Below are positions 16,073-24,699 of a stretch of 64,000 nucleotides of DNA, in pieces (position 1 is the stretch's first letter; every line of letters starts with the position of its first letter). The notes below the pieces were generated by a model. That model was not told the DNA's origin. It searched no databases and saw only the letters and a program-made list of their open reading frames with translations. This DNA comes from VYFG01 sp965203365 (GTDB lineage Bacteria; Pseudomonadota; Gammaproteobacteria; Arenicellales; Poriferihabitantaceae), in contig OZ241878.1 in the NCBI GenBank assembly GCA_965203365.1, positions 372,001 to 436,000 of the forward strand, in the 5' to 3' direction. A program made the translations under genes and the position numbers.

Positions 16073-16906
16073 ATGAGAAAGCTTCTGGCAGTTCTCGTGG
16101 TGGCGATGATTGCGGTTGGCGGGTCGGCTTTGCATGCCGACCCGGAATCGGATCGAGCCGCTTTCGAGAAGTTTTTCACGACCAAGTTTCCGAGCACTCC
16201 GAAAGAAGACTTCAAAAACGGAATCTATTCCATTGACCAAGCCTCTCGCCAAGAGTGGATGGCCATTGAGGAATTTCCACCCTATGAACTGGCGATTGAT
16301 GCCGGAAAAGTCCAGTTCGAGACTCCTTTTGCCAATGGGGCCAGCTATGCGGACTGTTTCGAAAATGACGGGGCGGTTCGCGGCCAATATCCATACTGGG
16401 ATGCGGAACGCAAGGAAGTCATTACCATGGAGTTGGCCATCAATGAATGCCGTGTCGCCAATGGGGAAAAACCGCTTAAGTACAACCGTGGCAAGATTGC
16501 GGAACTATCCGCCTATATGTCCTATATGTCTCGTGGCCAGAAGGTGAATGTAGTGATCCCTGCGGACGACCCCGATGCGTTGGCGGCCTATGAGCGTGGC
16601 AAGGAGTTCTATTACCGCAAGCGGGGGCAACTGAATTTTGCCTGCATCGACTGCCACGGGATCGGTTCCGGCCAACGAGTCCGGTCGGAAATGCTGAGTC
16701 CGGCTTTCGGTCATGCGACGGGCTGGCCGGTGTATCGTTCCAAGTGGGGCAACATAGGCACGTTGCACCGTCGTTTCGGTGGGTGCAATCGCCAAGTGCG
16801 GGCGGCATCCTTCAAGTCGCAGGGGCATGAATACCGTAATCTCGAATTTTTCCTCACCTATATGAGCAACGGTTTGGAATTCAATGGCCCCAGTGCCCGC
16901 CGATAA
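16073..16906 (+). CDS. soxA: SoxA, c-type cytochrome of SoxAX
   Basis: SoxA is the catalytic subunit that forms the SoxY-thiosulfate adduct in the periplasm. A signal peptide covers about residues 1-22. One heme motif is present, C191-I-D-C194-H195, and the persulfidated active-site cysteine is C238 in FGGCNRQVR. The first heme-binding motif of the di-heme form is absent; only isolated cysteines C95 and C126 remain there, so this is the mono-heme type with a probable structural disulfide. GGAG precedes the start at suitable spacing. soxK follows after 12 bases. Confidence 0.95.
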   Translation: MRKLLAVLVVAMIAVGGSALHADPESDRAAFEKFFTTKFPSTPKEDFKNGIYSIDQASRQEWMAIEEFPPYELAIDAGKVQFETPFANGASYADCFENDGAVRGQYPYWDAERKEVITMELAINECRVANGEKPLKYNRGKIAELSAYMSYMSRGQKVNVVIPADDPDALAAYERGKEFYYRKRGQLNFACIDCHGIGSGQRVRSEMLSPAFGHATGWPVYRSKWGNIGTLHRRFGGCNRQVRAASFKSQGHEYRNLEFFLTYMSNGLEFNGPSARR

Positions 16907-16918
16907 AGGAGTCCTGAT

Positions 16919-17233
16919 ATGTTGAAACCACTGATTCTCGCACCGGCCCTGGGTATTTTGCTGGCCTCGTGCGCATCCGTACACAACCATGATCCCGCTG
17001 AAGCATTCCAGTCTGCCTGGGATGCCTCTGATGCCAAGCGCCAGGAAGCGGCGGCCGTCGGCTACGAGTGGCGTGATACCAAAAAGATGCTCAAAAAAGC
17101 CCAGGAGGAGTTTGAGGCGGGTAATACGGAAGCGGCGCTGAAACTGGTCGCTCGGGCTCGGGAAGAGTCCGAAGATGCCATTGCCCAGCATACACGGGAA
17201 ACGAATGCCTGGGCCAGTCGTGTGATTCAATAG
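16919..17233 (+). CDS. soxK: SoxK/SAXB-like lipoprotein (SoxAX-binding)
   Basis: This 104-residue protein has a lipoprotein signal with lipobox LASC (Cys18). After it comes a mainly helical, charged mature part (residues about 30-95; WRDTKKMLKKAQEEFEAGN). Position directly behind soxA, size and helical composition match SoxK, also called SAXB, the small subunit that stabilises or stimulates the SoxAX cytochrome in several sulfur oxidizers. The identification rests on context and architecture more than on a catalytic motif. It ends the core sox run. Confidence 0.65.
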   Translation: MLKPLILAPALGILLASCASVHNHDPAEAFQSAWDASDAKRQEAAAVGYEWRDTKKMLKKAQEEFEAGNTEAALKLVARAREESEDAIAQHTRETNAWASRVIQ

Positions 17234-17342
17234 GCGCTCCAAGGGTTGCACACCGTTTACGATCCATCGGCTATATGGGACGGGTGCCGTCGCTGTTGGT
17301 GCCCGTCGGTTCCGGTGATGTCGCTTCCCATCCGACCTCATC

Positions 17343-17747
17343 ATGGTGATGGACAAGATTGACAACTGGGAGGCAATTCGTGATTTCGCGCGGCAGAGCC
17401 TTCGGCCGGTGGTCATTTTGATTGATCAGGAAGATTGTCCCTATTGTCGAGTAGTGGAAGGGGAGTTCTTTTCCGCCATCCTGGCGGGAGGAGAATTTGC
17501 CCAAACCGCCATGTTTGGCAAGATTTCCATTGACCCCGGTGAAACCATTACCCTGTCGGGTGGTCGCCGGGTCTCCACACGGGAATTCCTGCAACCCTAC
17601 ACCACTGGAATGACGCCCACCGTGATTTTTCTGGATCCCGAGGGCAACGAACTGGTGGACAGCATGGTGGGTCTGTCCACTCCGGACTTCTACGGATTTT
17701 ACCTCGAACAGTCCATCCGAAAGGCACACGCACGGTTAAACAGTTAG
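17343..17747 (+). CDS. Thioredoxin-fold protein with CPYC motif, next to sox
   Basis: This 134-residue protein has a thioredoxin-like fold. The redox motif is C32-P-Y-C35 in QEDCPYCRVVEGEFF, with a cis-proline region TTGMTPTVIFLDPEG. No signal peptide is seen, and a stop codon lies shortly upstream in frame, so it may be cytoplasmic unless a non-ATG start is used. The ATG at 17349 is an alternative. It lies 109 bases after soxK and before the YyaL-like gene. A reductase role for Sox proteins or persulfides is plausible but inferred from position. Confidence 0.75.
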   Translation: MVMDKIDNWEAIRDFARQSLRPVVILIDQEDCPYCRVVEGEFFSAILAGGEFAQTAMFGKISIDPGETITLSGGRRVSTREFLQPYTTGMTPTVIFLDPEGNELVDSMVGLSTPDFYGFYLEQSIRKAHARLNS

Positions 17748-17821
17748 TTCCAATTTCAGAGCAAGTGGATGCTGGGGTGGGGACATGCGGTGCACCGGAA
17801 GCCATGAAGGAAGACCAGTCC

Positions 17822-19615
17822 ATGCGATCGGAAAGAGGCCGAGTCCATCACTGGGTGGCTTGTGTGATCGGATGGCTGCTTTGCTCGACGGCAGCTTTTG
17901 CACAGCCGACCCTGTCCAACCATCTCTCTCCCTACCTGCAAAGCCATGCGGATGATTCTGTACGTTGGTGGCCCCCAGAGCCCTTTCGTTCCCATGCGGC
18001 CCGGGCTGACAACGTTCCGTTTCTCGTCTCCAGCGGCTACCTTTCCTGCTACTGGTGCTATCGTTTCAAACACGATACCCTGCAGGACATGGATCTGGCT
18101 GGGCTGATCAATGAGGCTTTCATCCCAGTCCTGCTGGACCGGGAAATGCATGCCGAGGATGACCGACTGCTGCAGGATTTCCTGAGGAACTCTCTGGGCA
18201 TCAGTGGCTGGCCCGCTACCGCCGTGGTGACGCCTGAAGGCGTGCCGGTCATGGCGTGGACTTATGTGTCGGCATCGACCCTTCGGTCCGCCCTGGAACG
18301 CTTTTCCGAGGCATGGAGGCAAGATCCAGAAGCGACTCGCCAGCTCGTTTCACATTCGGATGCGGCTCCGGAGAAAGGAGCGACCCCATCGGAGGTGGAC
18401 CGGACAGGCCAACCGACCTTGGGGCAATTGTTGCATGGGTTTCTTGAGCAGGCCAGCCAAATTTCGGATACACGGTTTGGAGGCTTCGGTACCGATTCGA
18501 AATATCCCTTTGCTCCGCAAATCCTGGCGCTCCTGGACTTGCATCAACTGAACTCCAGTGATGCAATGGCTGTCTTTGTTCAGCATAGTCTGGATTCCAT
18601 GATGTCAGGCACCCTGATGGACCCAGTCGAGGGAGGCGTCTTTCGCTATACGGAAAACCGGGACTGGACAGAACCCCATTTCGAGCAGATGCTGTACACT
18701 CAGGCCTTGATGGCCCGGGTTTATTTCCGGGCAGCTACTGCCTTGAATCGACCTGAATACGGGACCGTCGCAGACCGGATTCTGGATCACATGTTGGCGC
18801 GTTTCTCCACTCGCAATGGGGGGTTTGTCACCTCGCTTTCGGCTACAGGAGAGCAGGGATTGAACGGGGCTTACTACCTGGTGTCGGAACGGGACCTAGC
18901 CAATCTTTTGGGTGAAAACTGGCAGGCTGTCGTGCAGGTCAGGCAGCAGATTGGTGATCGGCTACTGGTGGCTCCAGTTGGGCCATTGGCGGATGTCACC
19001 CGGCAGGCACTGAAGTGGCTTCGACGCGAACAAAGCCCAGAACGAGACGACAAGCAGTTGTTGTCTGGAAATGGTCTGGCCTTGTCGGCATTGAGTCATG
19101 GGGCATTCCGACGTTCGGAATTTCGATCAGCTGCCATGAAACTGGCCAACCTCCTCATGGATGCGACCGATCGTCCTTCCCCTGGACTGCTGATTGGGGT
19201 AGATGCATCGGATGCGCCCGCCGACCTGGATACCTTGGTCCATGCGGCCGCCGGACTGTTCGATTGGTGGCAGGTCTCCGGTGATGCCAAGGTGATTGCA
19301 CGGGTCAGGCAACTCCTGGAACGGGCCGTGGAACAGTTTCATCGTGGATCCGGCTGGAGCCGGGCAACTTCCTACCTGCTGGCCAGTCCCGGAGATGTCT
19401 GGCACATTCCCGATGATCAGATACCGTCGCCAACGGCCGAATGGTTTCGCCTGACGGTTGGCCTCAGAGCAGCCGATATTCCCCTTGGCGAGAAAACCCT
19501 GGCGATTGCGGATCGGATGGCCAAGCAATGGACACCCTCGGTGGACCAATCCGCCTTTTTTCATTCTACCCAGATCAGTGCGCTGGTCCAAGGCCGTTTT
19601 CTTGGTCTGTATTGA
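17822..19615 (+). CDS. YyaL/DUF255-family protein with N-terminal thioredoxin-like domain
   Basis: The 597-residue protein combines a thioredoxin-like domain with an (alpha/alpha)6-barrel-like region, the YyaL/spermatogenesis-associated-20 architecture. The redox motif is SCYWCYRFKHD, where the family usually has CHWCHVMEHE, so the histidines around the CxxC are replaced. A signal peptide (about residues 12-26, ending AFAQ) sends it to the periplasm, which is unusual for the mostly cytoplasmic family. ATG 17822 is chosen because AGGAAG lies 9 bases upstream. The next gene, an ExbB-like channel, begins 4 bases after its stop codon, so they are probably co-transcribed. Confidence 0.8.
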   Translation: MRSERGRVHHWVACVIGWLLCSTAAFAQPTLSNHLSPYLQSHADDSVRWWPPEPFRSHAARADNVPFLVSSGYLSCYWCYRFKHDTLQDMDLAGLINEAFIPVLLDREMHAEDDRLLQDFLRNSLGISGWPATAVVTPEGVPVMAWTYVSASTLRSALERFSEAWRQDPEATRQLVSHSDAAPEKGATPSEVDRTGQPTLGQLLHGFLEQASQISDTRFGGFGTDSKYPFAPQILALLDLHQLNSSDAMAVFVQHSLDSMMSGTLMDPVEGGVFRYTENRDWTEPHFEQMLYTQALMARVYFRAATALNRPEYGTVADRILDHMLARFSTRNGGFVTSLSATGEQGLNGAYYLVSERDLANLLGENWQAVVQVRQQIGDRLLVAPVGPLADVTRQALKWLRREQSPERDDKQLLSGNGLALSALSHGAFRRSEFRSAAMKLANLLMDATDRPSPGLLIGVDASDAPADLDTLVHAAAGLFDWWQVSGDAKVIARVRQLLERAVEQFHRGSGWSRATSYLLASPGDVWHIPDDQIPSPTAEWFRLTVGLRAADIPLGEKTLAIADRMAKQWTPSVDQSAFFHSTQISALVQGRFLGLY

Positions 19616-19619
19616 ACGG

Positions 19620-20369
19620 ATGAAAACCCGGAGCACATTATGGTCCTCACTGATCGGGCGCGGACGGGCCACAATCCGAGAAGAACCTTTGTTGCCATTT
19701 TACGCTTGGATGCTAGTGAGTGGATTGCTCCTGTTCGGTGCGTTTTTGCTTTGGCGTTTCGATTATTTTTCTCAGGTCCTGGCAGCTGACCGGACTTGGC
19801 TTTCGGTGGTGATCATGGTGCTGTTCGTATTGGTGGTCGGATATCTGGGACAGGCTTCCTGGCGACTGTCCCGGCTTCGTCGGGCGCTGATGGAGGTGGC
19901 CTGCCAGACATCTTCCGATGTTGCCACCAGCAAAAAGGCGGCGGATGAGATCAAGGAGCACTTCTCGCTGCTGGAGACCGATTCAGGTAACGGTCTTGGT
20001 GATGCACCGCATGCCCGTCTGGTAGAGCGGGTTCATCGAGGACATCAGATGGGATGGTTCACTGCCGACATGCTGATTCGTATTGGTTTGATCGGTACGG
20101 TGATCGGGTTCATCATGATGTTGGGTACTGCATACCAGTTGCGGCAGGATGATATCGCTGGACTGAAAGAACTACTCGGCACCATGGGAGAGGGGATGCA
20201 AGTCGCTCTGTACACCACTCTCAGTGGAATCAGCGGTTCCCTTTTGTTGAGCATCTATTGCAAGATACTGGATCGCTATGCGGATGACTTGGTGGCCGAG
20301 ATAATCCGTCTGGTCGCCCTTCAAAATGCCAGGACCCGACATGGGCAGCCTCTACCGGACTCGCCATAA
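19620..20369 (+). CDS. ExbB/TolQ/MotA-family proton channel subunit
   Basis: The 249-residue protein has four predicted membrane helices at roughly residues 27-47, 58-78, 145-165 and 185-207. The last two carry the MotA/TolQ/ExbB pattern: IGLIGTVIGFIMMLG and GEGMQVALYTTLSGISGSLLLS. Such proteins form the pentameric ring of proton-driven motors. ATG 19620 begins 4 bases after the YyaL-like stop codon. The following gene encodes an ExbD-like protein and overlaps this one by about 29 bases, indicating a coupled pair. It is not next to tonB, tolA or flagellar genes, so the driven process is unknown. Confidence 0.83.
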   Translation: MKTRSTLWSSLIGRGRATIREEPLLPFYAWMLVSGLLLFGAFLLWRFDYFSQVLAADRTWLSVVIMVLFVLVVGYLGQASWRLSRLRRALMEVACQTSSDVATSKKAADEIKEHFSLLETDSGNGLGDAPHARLVERVHRGHQMGWFTADMLIRIGLIGTVIGFIMMLGTAYQLRQDDIAGLKELLGTMGEGMQVALYTTLSGISGSLLLSIYCKILDRYADDLVAEIIRLVALQNARTRHGQPLPDSP

Positions 20370-20979
20370 ATTCACCCTGAACGCAGACCCGTTCATTGAT
20401 CTGCTGTTCAATTGTCTGCTCGGGTTTTCGTTTCTTTATCTGATTACCCTCTTGTACATCCATCCGGAAGCCAAGCTGGCAAACGTGGATAAGCAGGCGG
20501 AACTCATCATTACCGCGACCTGGCCCGAACATCTAGCAGATGATATCGACCTCTGGGTCAAGGGGCCAGATGGGCGAACCGCATCCTATCTCAACAAGGA
20601 GGCGGGCTGGCTGCATCTTGACCGGGATGACCGTGGTGAGATCAACGATATCCTGATTATTGATGGGCAGGAAAAGGTGTATCCGGTCAACGAGGAAATC
20701 ATGACGGTACGCAAGGCACATCCCGGGGAGTACATTGTGAATCTGTATTTTTATCATGCGATTTCCAAGGCACCTGTCCCCGTTGACCTTCGCATTGACA
20801 AGGTGAACCCCAAATTTCAGACGGTATTTCAGAAGGATTTGGAATTACTGAGAGTAGACCACGAATTGACAGCGGTCCGGTTCTCCATTGATGAGGACGG
20901 ACAAGTCGGGCAGTTCAGCACCTTGCCGGCCACGCTCACCCCATATGCACTGGAACATATGCCTTCATGGGCAAACTAG
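20341..20979 (+). CDS. ExbD-like motor subunit with a large periplasmic domain
   Basis: This 212-residue protein has one N-terminal membrane helix (about residues 16-40) that begins NADPFIDLLFNCLLGF. This matches the ExbD/TolR pattern NxxPFIDxxLxLL, with D20 corresponding to the essential proton-carrying aspartate. The rest is periplasmic and does not look like the short ExbD domain. It has a beta-rich stretch ATWPEHLADDIDLWVKGPDG and WLHLDRDDRGE that resembles DUF2135/YfaP-type domains. ATG 20341 is preferred over 20326. The gene overlaps the ExbB-like gene upstream and the next gene downstream, a tight three-gene unit. Confidence 0.72.
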   Translation: MGSLYRTRHKFTLNADPFIDLLFNCLLGFSFLYLITLLYIHPEAKLANVDKQAELIITATWPEHLADDIDLWVKGPDGRTASYLNKEAGWLHLDRDDRGEINDILIIDGQEKVYPVNEEIMTVRKAHPGEYIVNLYFYHAISKAPVPVDLRIDKVNPKFQTVFQKDLELLRVDHELTAVRFSIDEDGQVGQFSTLPATLTPYALEHMPSWAN

Positions 20980-21452
20980 CGATCAGCCTGGGTTACATCG
21001 TCCCTTTGCTGGTGGCCTGCTGGATCTGGCTCAGCCAGCGGTTCCAGCCTCGGTTCCGGTTCGCAGTATTGGCATTATTACCGATCGTATATGCGGGTCA
21101 GTGGATTGGGATGGAAAGTCTGGAAGGCTGGCCGACTCGAACCCCGCTGCCACCGTCTTTTGAGCTGTTGAGTTCCGATGTACGTGAGCCCGATCCCGCC
21201 GGGAAAGATCAGGGTGCGATTGCTCTTTGGGTGCGGTTCGAGGGGGAGCATCGTCCACGTGCCTACCTGCTGCCCTATGATCGTGGTCTGCATGAAAAGC
21301 TGCATGCTGCGCGTCAACGTCTCCAGCAAGGGTTTCGACAGATGGGCAAGGTGGGAGGCAGAGAGCGATCAGGGAGTGGCGCCCAAACTGACCAAGCGCT
21401 GGAGTTGGTGATTGAAGATGCTCCTCCAGTTGTCCTGCCCCCCAAGTTTTGA
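20967..21452 (+). CDS. Small membrane protein, third member of the ExbB/ExbD-like module
   Basis: I do not recognise this 161-residue protein. It has two hydrophobic segments at about residues 5-21 and 30-46, then a soluble region with a basic helix (LHEKLHAARQRLQQGFRQ) and a proline-rich end. It overlaps the ExbD-like gene by 13 bases, so translation is coupled and the product probably belongs to the same complex. No metal, nucleotide or catalytic motif is seen. No obvious terminator follows. Confidence 0.6.
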   Translation: MGKLAISLGYIVPLLVACWIWLSQRFQPRFRFAVLALLPIVYAGQWIGMESLEGWPTRTPLPPSFELLSSDVREPDPAGKDQGAIALWVRFEGEHRPRAYLLPYDRGLHEKLHAARQRLQQGFRQMGKVGGRERSGSGAQTDQALELVIEDAPPVVLPPKF

Positions 21453-22347
21453 CCGTGTAATTCCTCTTATCCATCCGGCTGGCTGATTTCTTGCATTGCG
21501 TCTGTCGGGTGTGGTGTCGATGTGGCTGAATCTCGTGCTGTGTGACGGTCCTCGAAGGGGGCAGTGAGCTTGGAGCTGGCCGAAGGGGCTGTTCAGGCGA
21601 TGGGTTCGTTGACCGGACAGTGATTCTGTCCCCAAAGACAGGTTCAGGATGGTCAGGGATGGCTGAAGAGAGCACGGTTATGACCGAGTTAGGGCTGTCC
21701 TTGATCAAGAATCTGTTGTCGGTCGGTGACGTAGTCATGATTCCTGGTGCATTGCCAGTTTCAGAGGGATCCGTGGTGTCCATCGTAGAGATGAGCCTCA
21801 TGGAACGACCACCCACGATACCCTTACCGGAAGAGTCAATGAGCCGATGGAATGTTTGTCTTCAGCCGCGATAGCGGTACCGATAGCATGACCGATTCTG
21901 AGCATTCCCTAGACCATATCCCCATTGTCGGTAGTCAGCATGGCGCACCCCTGAAAATCCCCCGGTCGAATGACACCTTGCGCACTGACCACCCGGCGCC
22001 ACCGGACTGATCCCGATAGTTTCTGGATTCCGATCCGGAGGATCAATCCCATACTGAGGCGGGGGACTGGGGCTTTCACCTGGGAATGATCATCAGCCTG
22101 ACTCCAGCGAGAGTCGAGGGGGCAAGGCGGCCCATCCAGGATCGCGTGACCGCGCTTCGTGGGAATGGACAGTCTAACGACGGCCTGCCCGAAGCAGACA
22201 GGAACGACAATCAAAATACAAGTCTAATATTTTGAAAGCTCGTCGGCCGGGTCAGCCACCCCCCCTTCCAGCGGCGCCGTGCCCGGGCGGGGGGAGGGCT
22301 GGCCGGGACAGGGAGTCATTTTTTCCCTGAAAAGTCTTGATCCGGGG
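21453..22347. other. Gene-free stretch before the GC-rich lipoprotein gene
   Basis: About 900 bases with overlapping short open frames on both strands. None has a convincing family pattern or ribosome site. A minus-strand frame at 21909-22214 has a weak RWRRVVSAQG-like block but lacks the rest of any enzyme. GC content and C-runs rise toward the lipoprotein gene. Confidence 0.45.
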
Positions 22348-22377
22348 TTGATTTTTCGGGGGGGGGGGGGGTAGGAT
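22348..22377 (+). promoter_or_regulatory. Putative phase-variable promoter with G14 spacer (lipoprotein gene)
   Basis: TTGATT (22348-22353) and TAGGAT (22372-22377) look like -35 and -10 boxes. They are separated by an 18-base spacer made of TTTC plus fourteen G (22358-22371). Length changes of the G-tract by slipped-strand mispairing would alter box spacing and so promoter strength. The start codon lies 46 bases after the -10 box. The same layout occurs before the RTX gene at 41569. Confidence 0.68.
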
Positions 22378-22423
22378 CAATTCTTCTTGCCTTTGTCCAT
22401 CCCCTTGACCCGGAGGTCTTGTC

Positions 22424-24142
22424 ATGATGTCCCGAACGAACCGATGCTTTCCTTTCTTCCTCGCCGTGATCCTGGCCCTGACCCTGGCGGGTTGCGGCGG
22501 CGGGAACTCGAAACCGAAGCCCCCTCCCCCGCCGCCCCCGGCCCCCATGACGGTGGACATGTCTTCCGTGTCCGCGGACGCCGATAAGGAAGCCGGCACG
22601 CTGGAGATCGCCGCCGGGGCCTCGAAGACGCTCGGCGAGGTCACCTACCGCTGTGCGGCGGGGGGCGATGGCTGCACGGTCACGGTCAAGGACGATGGCA
22701 CGGCCACCTACACCGGGGGGCGGGTGACGGCGGCGGACTCGGCCGGCTACACGGCTGAGGTGGCCGCGGCGGTGGCGGCGAAGGCCAAGGCCGATGCCGA
22801 CGCGGCGGCTGAGCAGGCCAAGGCCGCCGAGGCCGAGGAGAAGCTGGCCGCCGAGGCGAACAAAGTGTATCCGGCCCTGCTGGAACTCGGGATGGACGGC
22901 AATAGCGACCTGACCCTCCGGGGGCTCTACTCTCGTCCGGGGGGCACCCAATCGGGGACGCCCCCATACAAAGTGGCCGAGGTCCTGGTTAAGCATGGCC
23001 AGCCGCTGCCGCTGCAGGCGCTGTTGTCGGACCGGGCGCTCGACTTCAAGTCCGTTCTCGGATCGCCGGTGGAACGCAACGGGCGCTGGGCGGTTACGGA
23101 GGTGGCGGCGTTCACCGATCCGCAGACGGGCCACACCTACCGGCTCCGGTTCCTCAACGACATCGAGCCCCCGGAGATGATCACGGTCCGGAAGAAGTAC
23201 GGAGCCGATGGCGAAAACATTCTGCGCGATGCCACCCGCAACCCCACTTTCCGGGTCGATCTCATCGATCTGCCGGAAGATGTCGGCACCCGGCTCCAGT
23301 CGGCCGGCCTGCCGGCGGTGAGCGAGCCGAGACGGGAGATCGAGGCGAACGACAACGGCAACGTCTCCCTGCGGGGAACGTTTGACGGCATTCCGGGCAA
23401 GCTACTCTGCGTCGGGGGTGGCAGCAACTGCGAGGTGACCAACGCGAAAGGGGGGGCGAGGACGCTGTCCAATGGCTGGCGATTCCAGCCGGACAACTGG
23501 GAGCAGAAGGTGCCGGGGGAGCCGGACGAATCCTACATCACCTTTGGCTGGTGGCTGAGGACGGGGGTGGGGACGGCCGAGGCCGAGACCTACGCCTTGG
23601 GATCGGGTCTGAAACTAAAGAATTACAAGAGTTGGGATGCGTTCCGCCGCCAGAATCTTCACCAGATCGGCGGTCGGGCGAGTTACGAGGGGCCGGCGAT
23701 CGGGGTCTACGCCCTGCAGCCGGCGCCGGGAACCGGCCGGCCGTCGTGGGGCTCATTTACCGCGAAGGCGGCGTTCGAGGTCGACTTCGGGGGTGTCGGT
23801 GACAAAGATGCAGAGGGGAGCTATGGCCCGGTCACGGGCACGATCACGGAGTTCACCTCCGGGGGCGAGAGTCTGCCTTGGCGGGTCGACCTGACGGTCG
23901 GTGACCAAGCCAACAACATGGGAAACGATAAGCCGAGCGTGGAGGGCGATGCGGTCTGGAGCATCAACGATGTCAAGACCAGCGACAAGAAATCCCAATG
24001 GCAGGCCAACTTCTATGCCTCGAAGCAGGATTACAATGACACCCTGGGCGAGGCGCCGGACAGCCTGGCCGGCAAGTTTTCGGTGAAATATGGCACCTAT
24101 GGGCAGATGGACGGCGCCTTCGGCGCCTACATCAAGGAGTAG
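22424..24142 (+). CDS. GC-rich surface lipoprotein of unknown function
   Basis: The 572-residue protein has a lipoprotein signal with lipobox LAGC (Cys24). It is followed by a glycine/proline-rich linker, a short beta region, and an alanine-rich coiled coil (about residues 105-145; repeated AAAEQAKAAEAEEKL). The large C-terminal part is rich in glycine and aromatic beta strands, for example GSFTAKAAFEVDFGG and GPVTGTITEF. Strand pairs of that kind recall the barrel domains of TbpB-like surface lipoproteins, but the match is weak and I assign no function. GGAGG precedes the ATG by 7 bases. GC content is far above the neighbours, and a G14 promoter tract lies upstream, suggesting a variable surface antigen or receptor. 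Confidence 0.7.
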   Translation: MMSRTNRCFPFFLAVILALTLAGCGGGNSKPKPPPPPPPAPMTVDMSSVSADADKEAGTLEIAAGASKTLGEVTYRCAAGGDGCTVTVKDDGTATYTGGRVTAADSAGYTAEVAAAVAAKAKADADAAAEQAKAAEAEEKLAAEANKVYPALLELGMDGNSDLTLRGLYSRPGGTQSGTPPYKVAEVLVKHGQPLPLQALLSDRALDFKSVLGSPVERNGRWAVTEVAAFTDPQTGHTYRLRFLNDIEPPEMITVRKKYGADGENILRDATRNPTFRVDLIDLPEDVGTRLQSAGLPAVSEPRREIEANDNGNVSLRGTFDGIPGKLLCVGGGSNCEVTNAKGGARTLSNGWRFQPDNWEQKVPGEPDESYITFGWWLRTGVGTAEAETYALGSGLKLKNYKSWDAFRRQNLHQIGGRASYEGPAIGVYALQPAPGTGRPSWGSFTAKAAFEVDFGGVGDKDAEGSYGPVTGTITEFTSGGESLPWRVDLTVGDQANNMGNDKPSVEGDAVWSINDVKTSDKKSQWQANFYASKQDYNDTLGEAPDSLAGKFSVKYGTYGQMDGAFGAYIKE

Positions 24143-24254
24143 CAGGGGAAATGGACGATGGTCGGTTCCGGTTTCCCGGCAGGCCCAATAGGGGAGAGGG
24201 CATGGCCGGATCCCGGACCTATCAAGAATCCATGCGGAGCCTGTGCCCGAGGGC

Positions 24255-24500
24255 TGTCACTTAAATTCACTTAACAAATGGTCAGGAAGGGGGATCCCGG
24301 AGCCGGGGTTTCATGGCCTGGTACATGATGGTGGAGTGCATCAGCAACCCCATGGCCTGCCAGAGTTTCGCTGCGCCGGGCATCGGCTGGCGTTGGGAGG
24401 GATGAAACCCGACCCACCGGGCGAGGTCGACCACGCTGGTCGCCTAGGGGAGGGGGTTATCCGACGACTGCCGACCGGGGCGGAGGCCATGGGGGTCGAG
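24255..24500. repeat. Dispersed repeat copy 2 (partner at 300-560)
   Basis: This is the second copy of the diverged 250-base repeat described at 300-560. On the minus strand it reads LWQAMGLLMHSTIMYQAMKP followed by RLRDPPS and a stop. It lies 110 bases downstream of the lipoprotein gene. Confidence 0.5.
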
Positions 24501-24699
24501 CCGCCCCCGGGCGGTCGGGATGGAGTCCTCGGACAGCCAATCGGTGGCGGACTGTTCGGGTGTGTCCCGAGCCTCTCAGGATGACAGATCTGTATTTTAA
24601 TTTCAGTTTCTGTCTGCTTCAGGGATGCAGATCGGATGACGCCATTTCGACACCGCCAAGCTGGCGTGGCTGACCTAGGCCTTGCGCACGGGTGACCTG

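Noticed and set aside
21909..22214. Minus-strand frame with RWRRVVSAQG resembling alkyltransferase-like proteins
   Set aside because: The block is short, lacks the PCHRV active site, and the rest does not fit.
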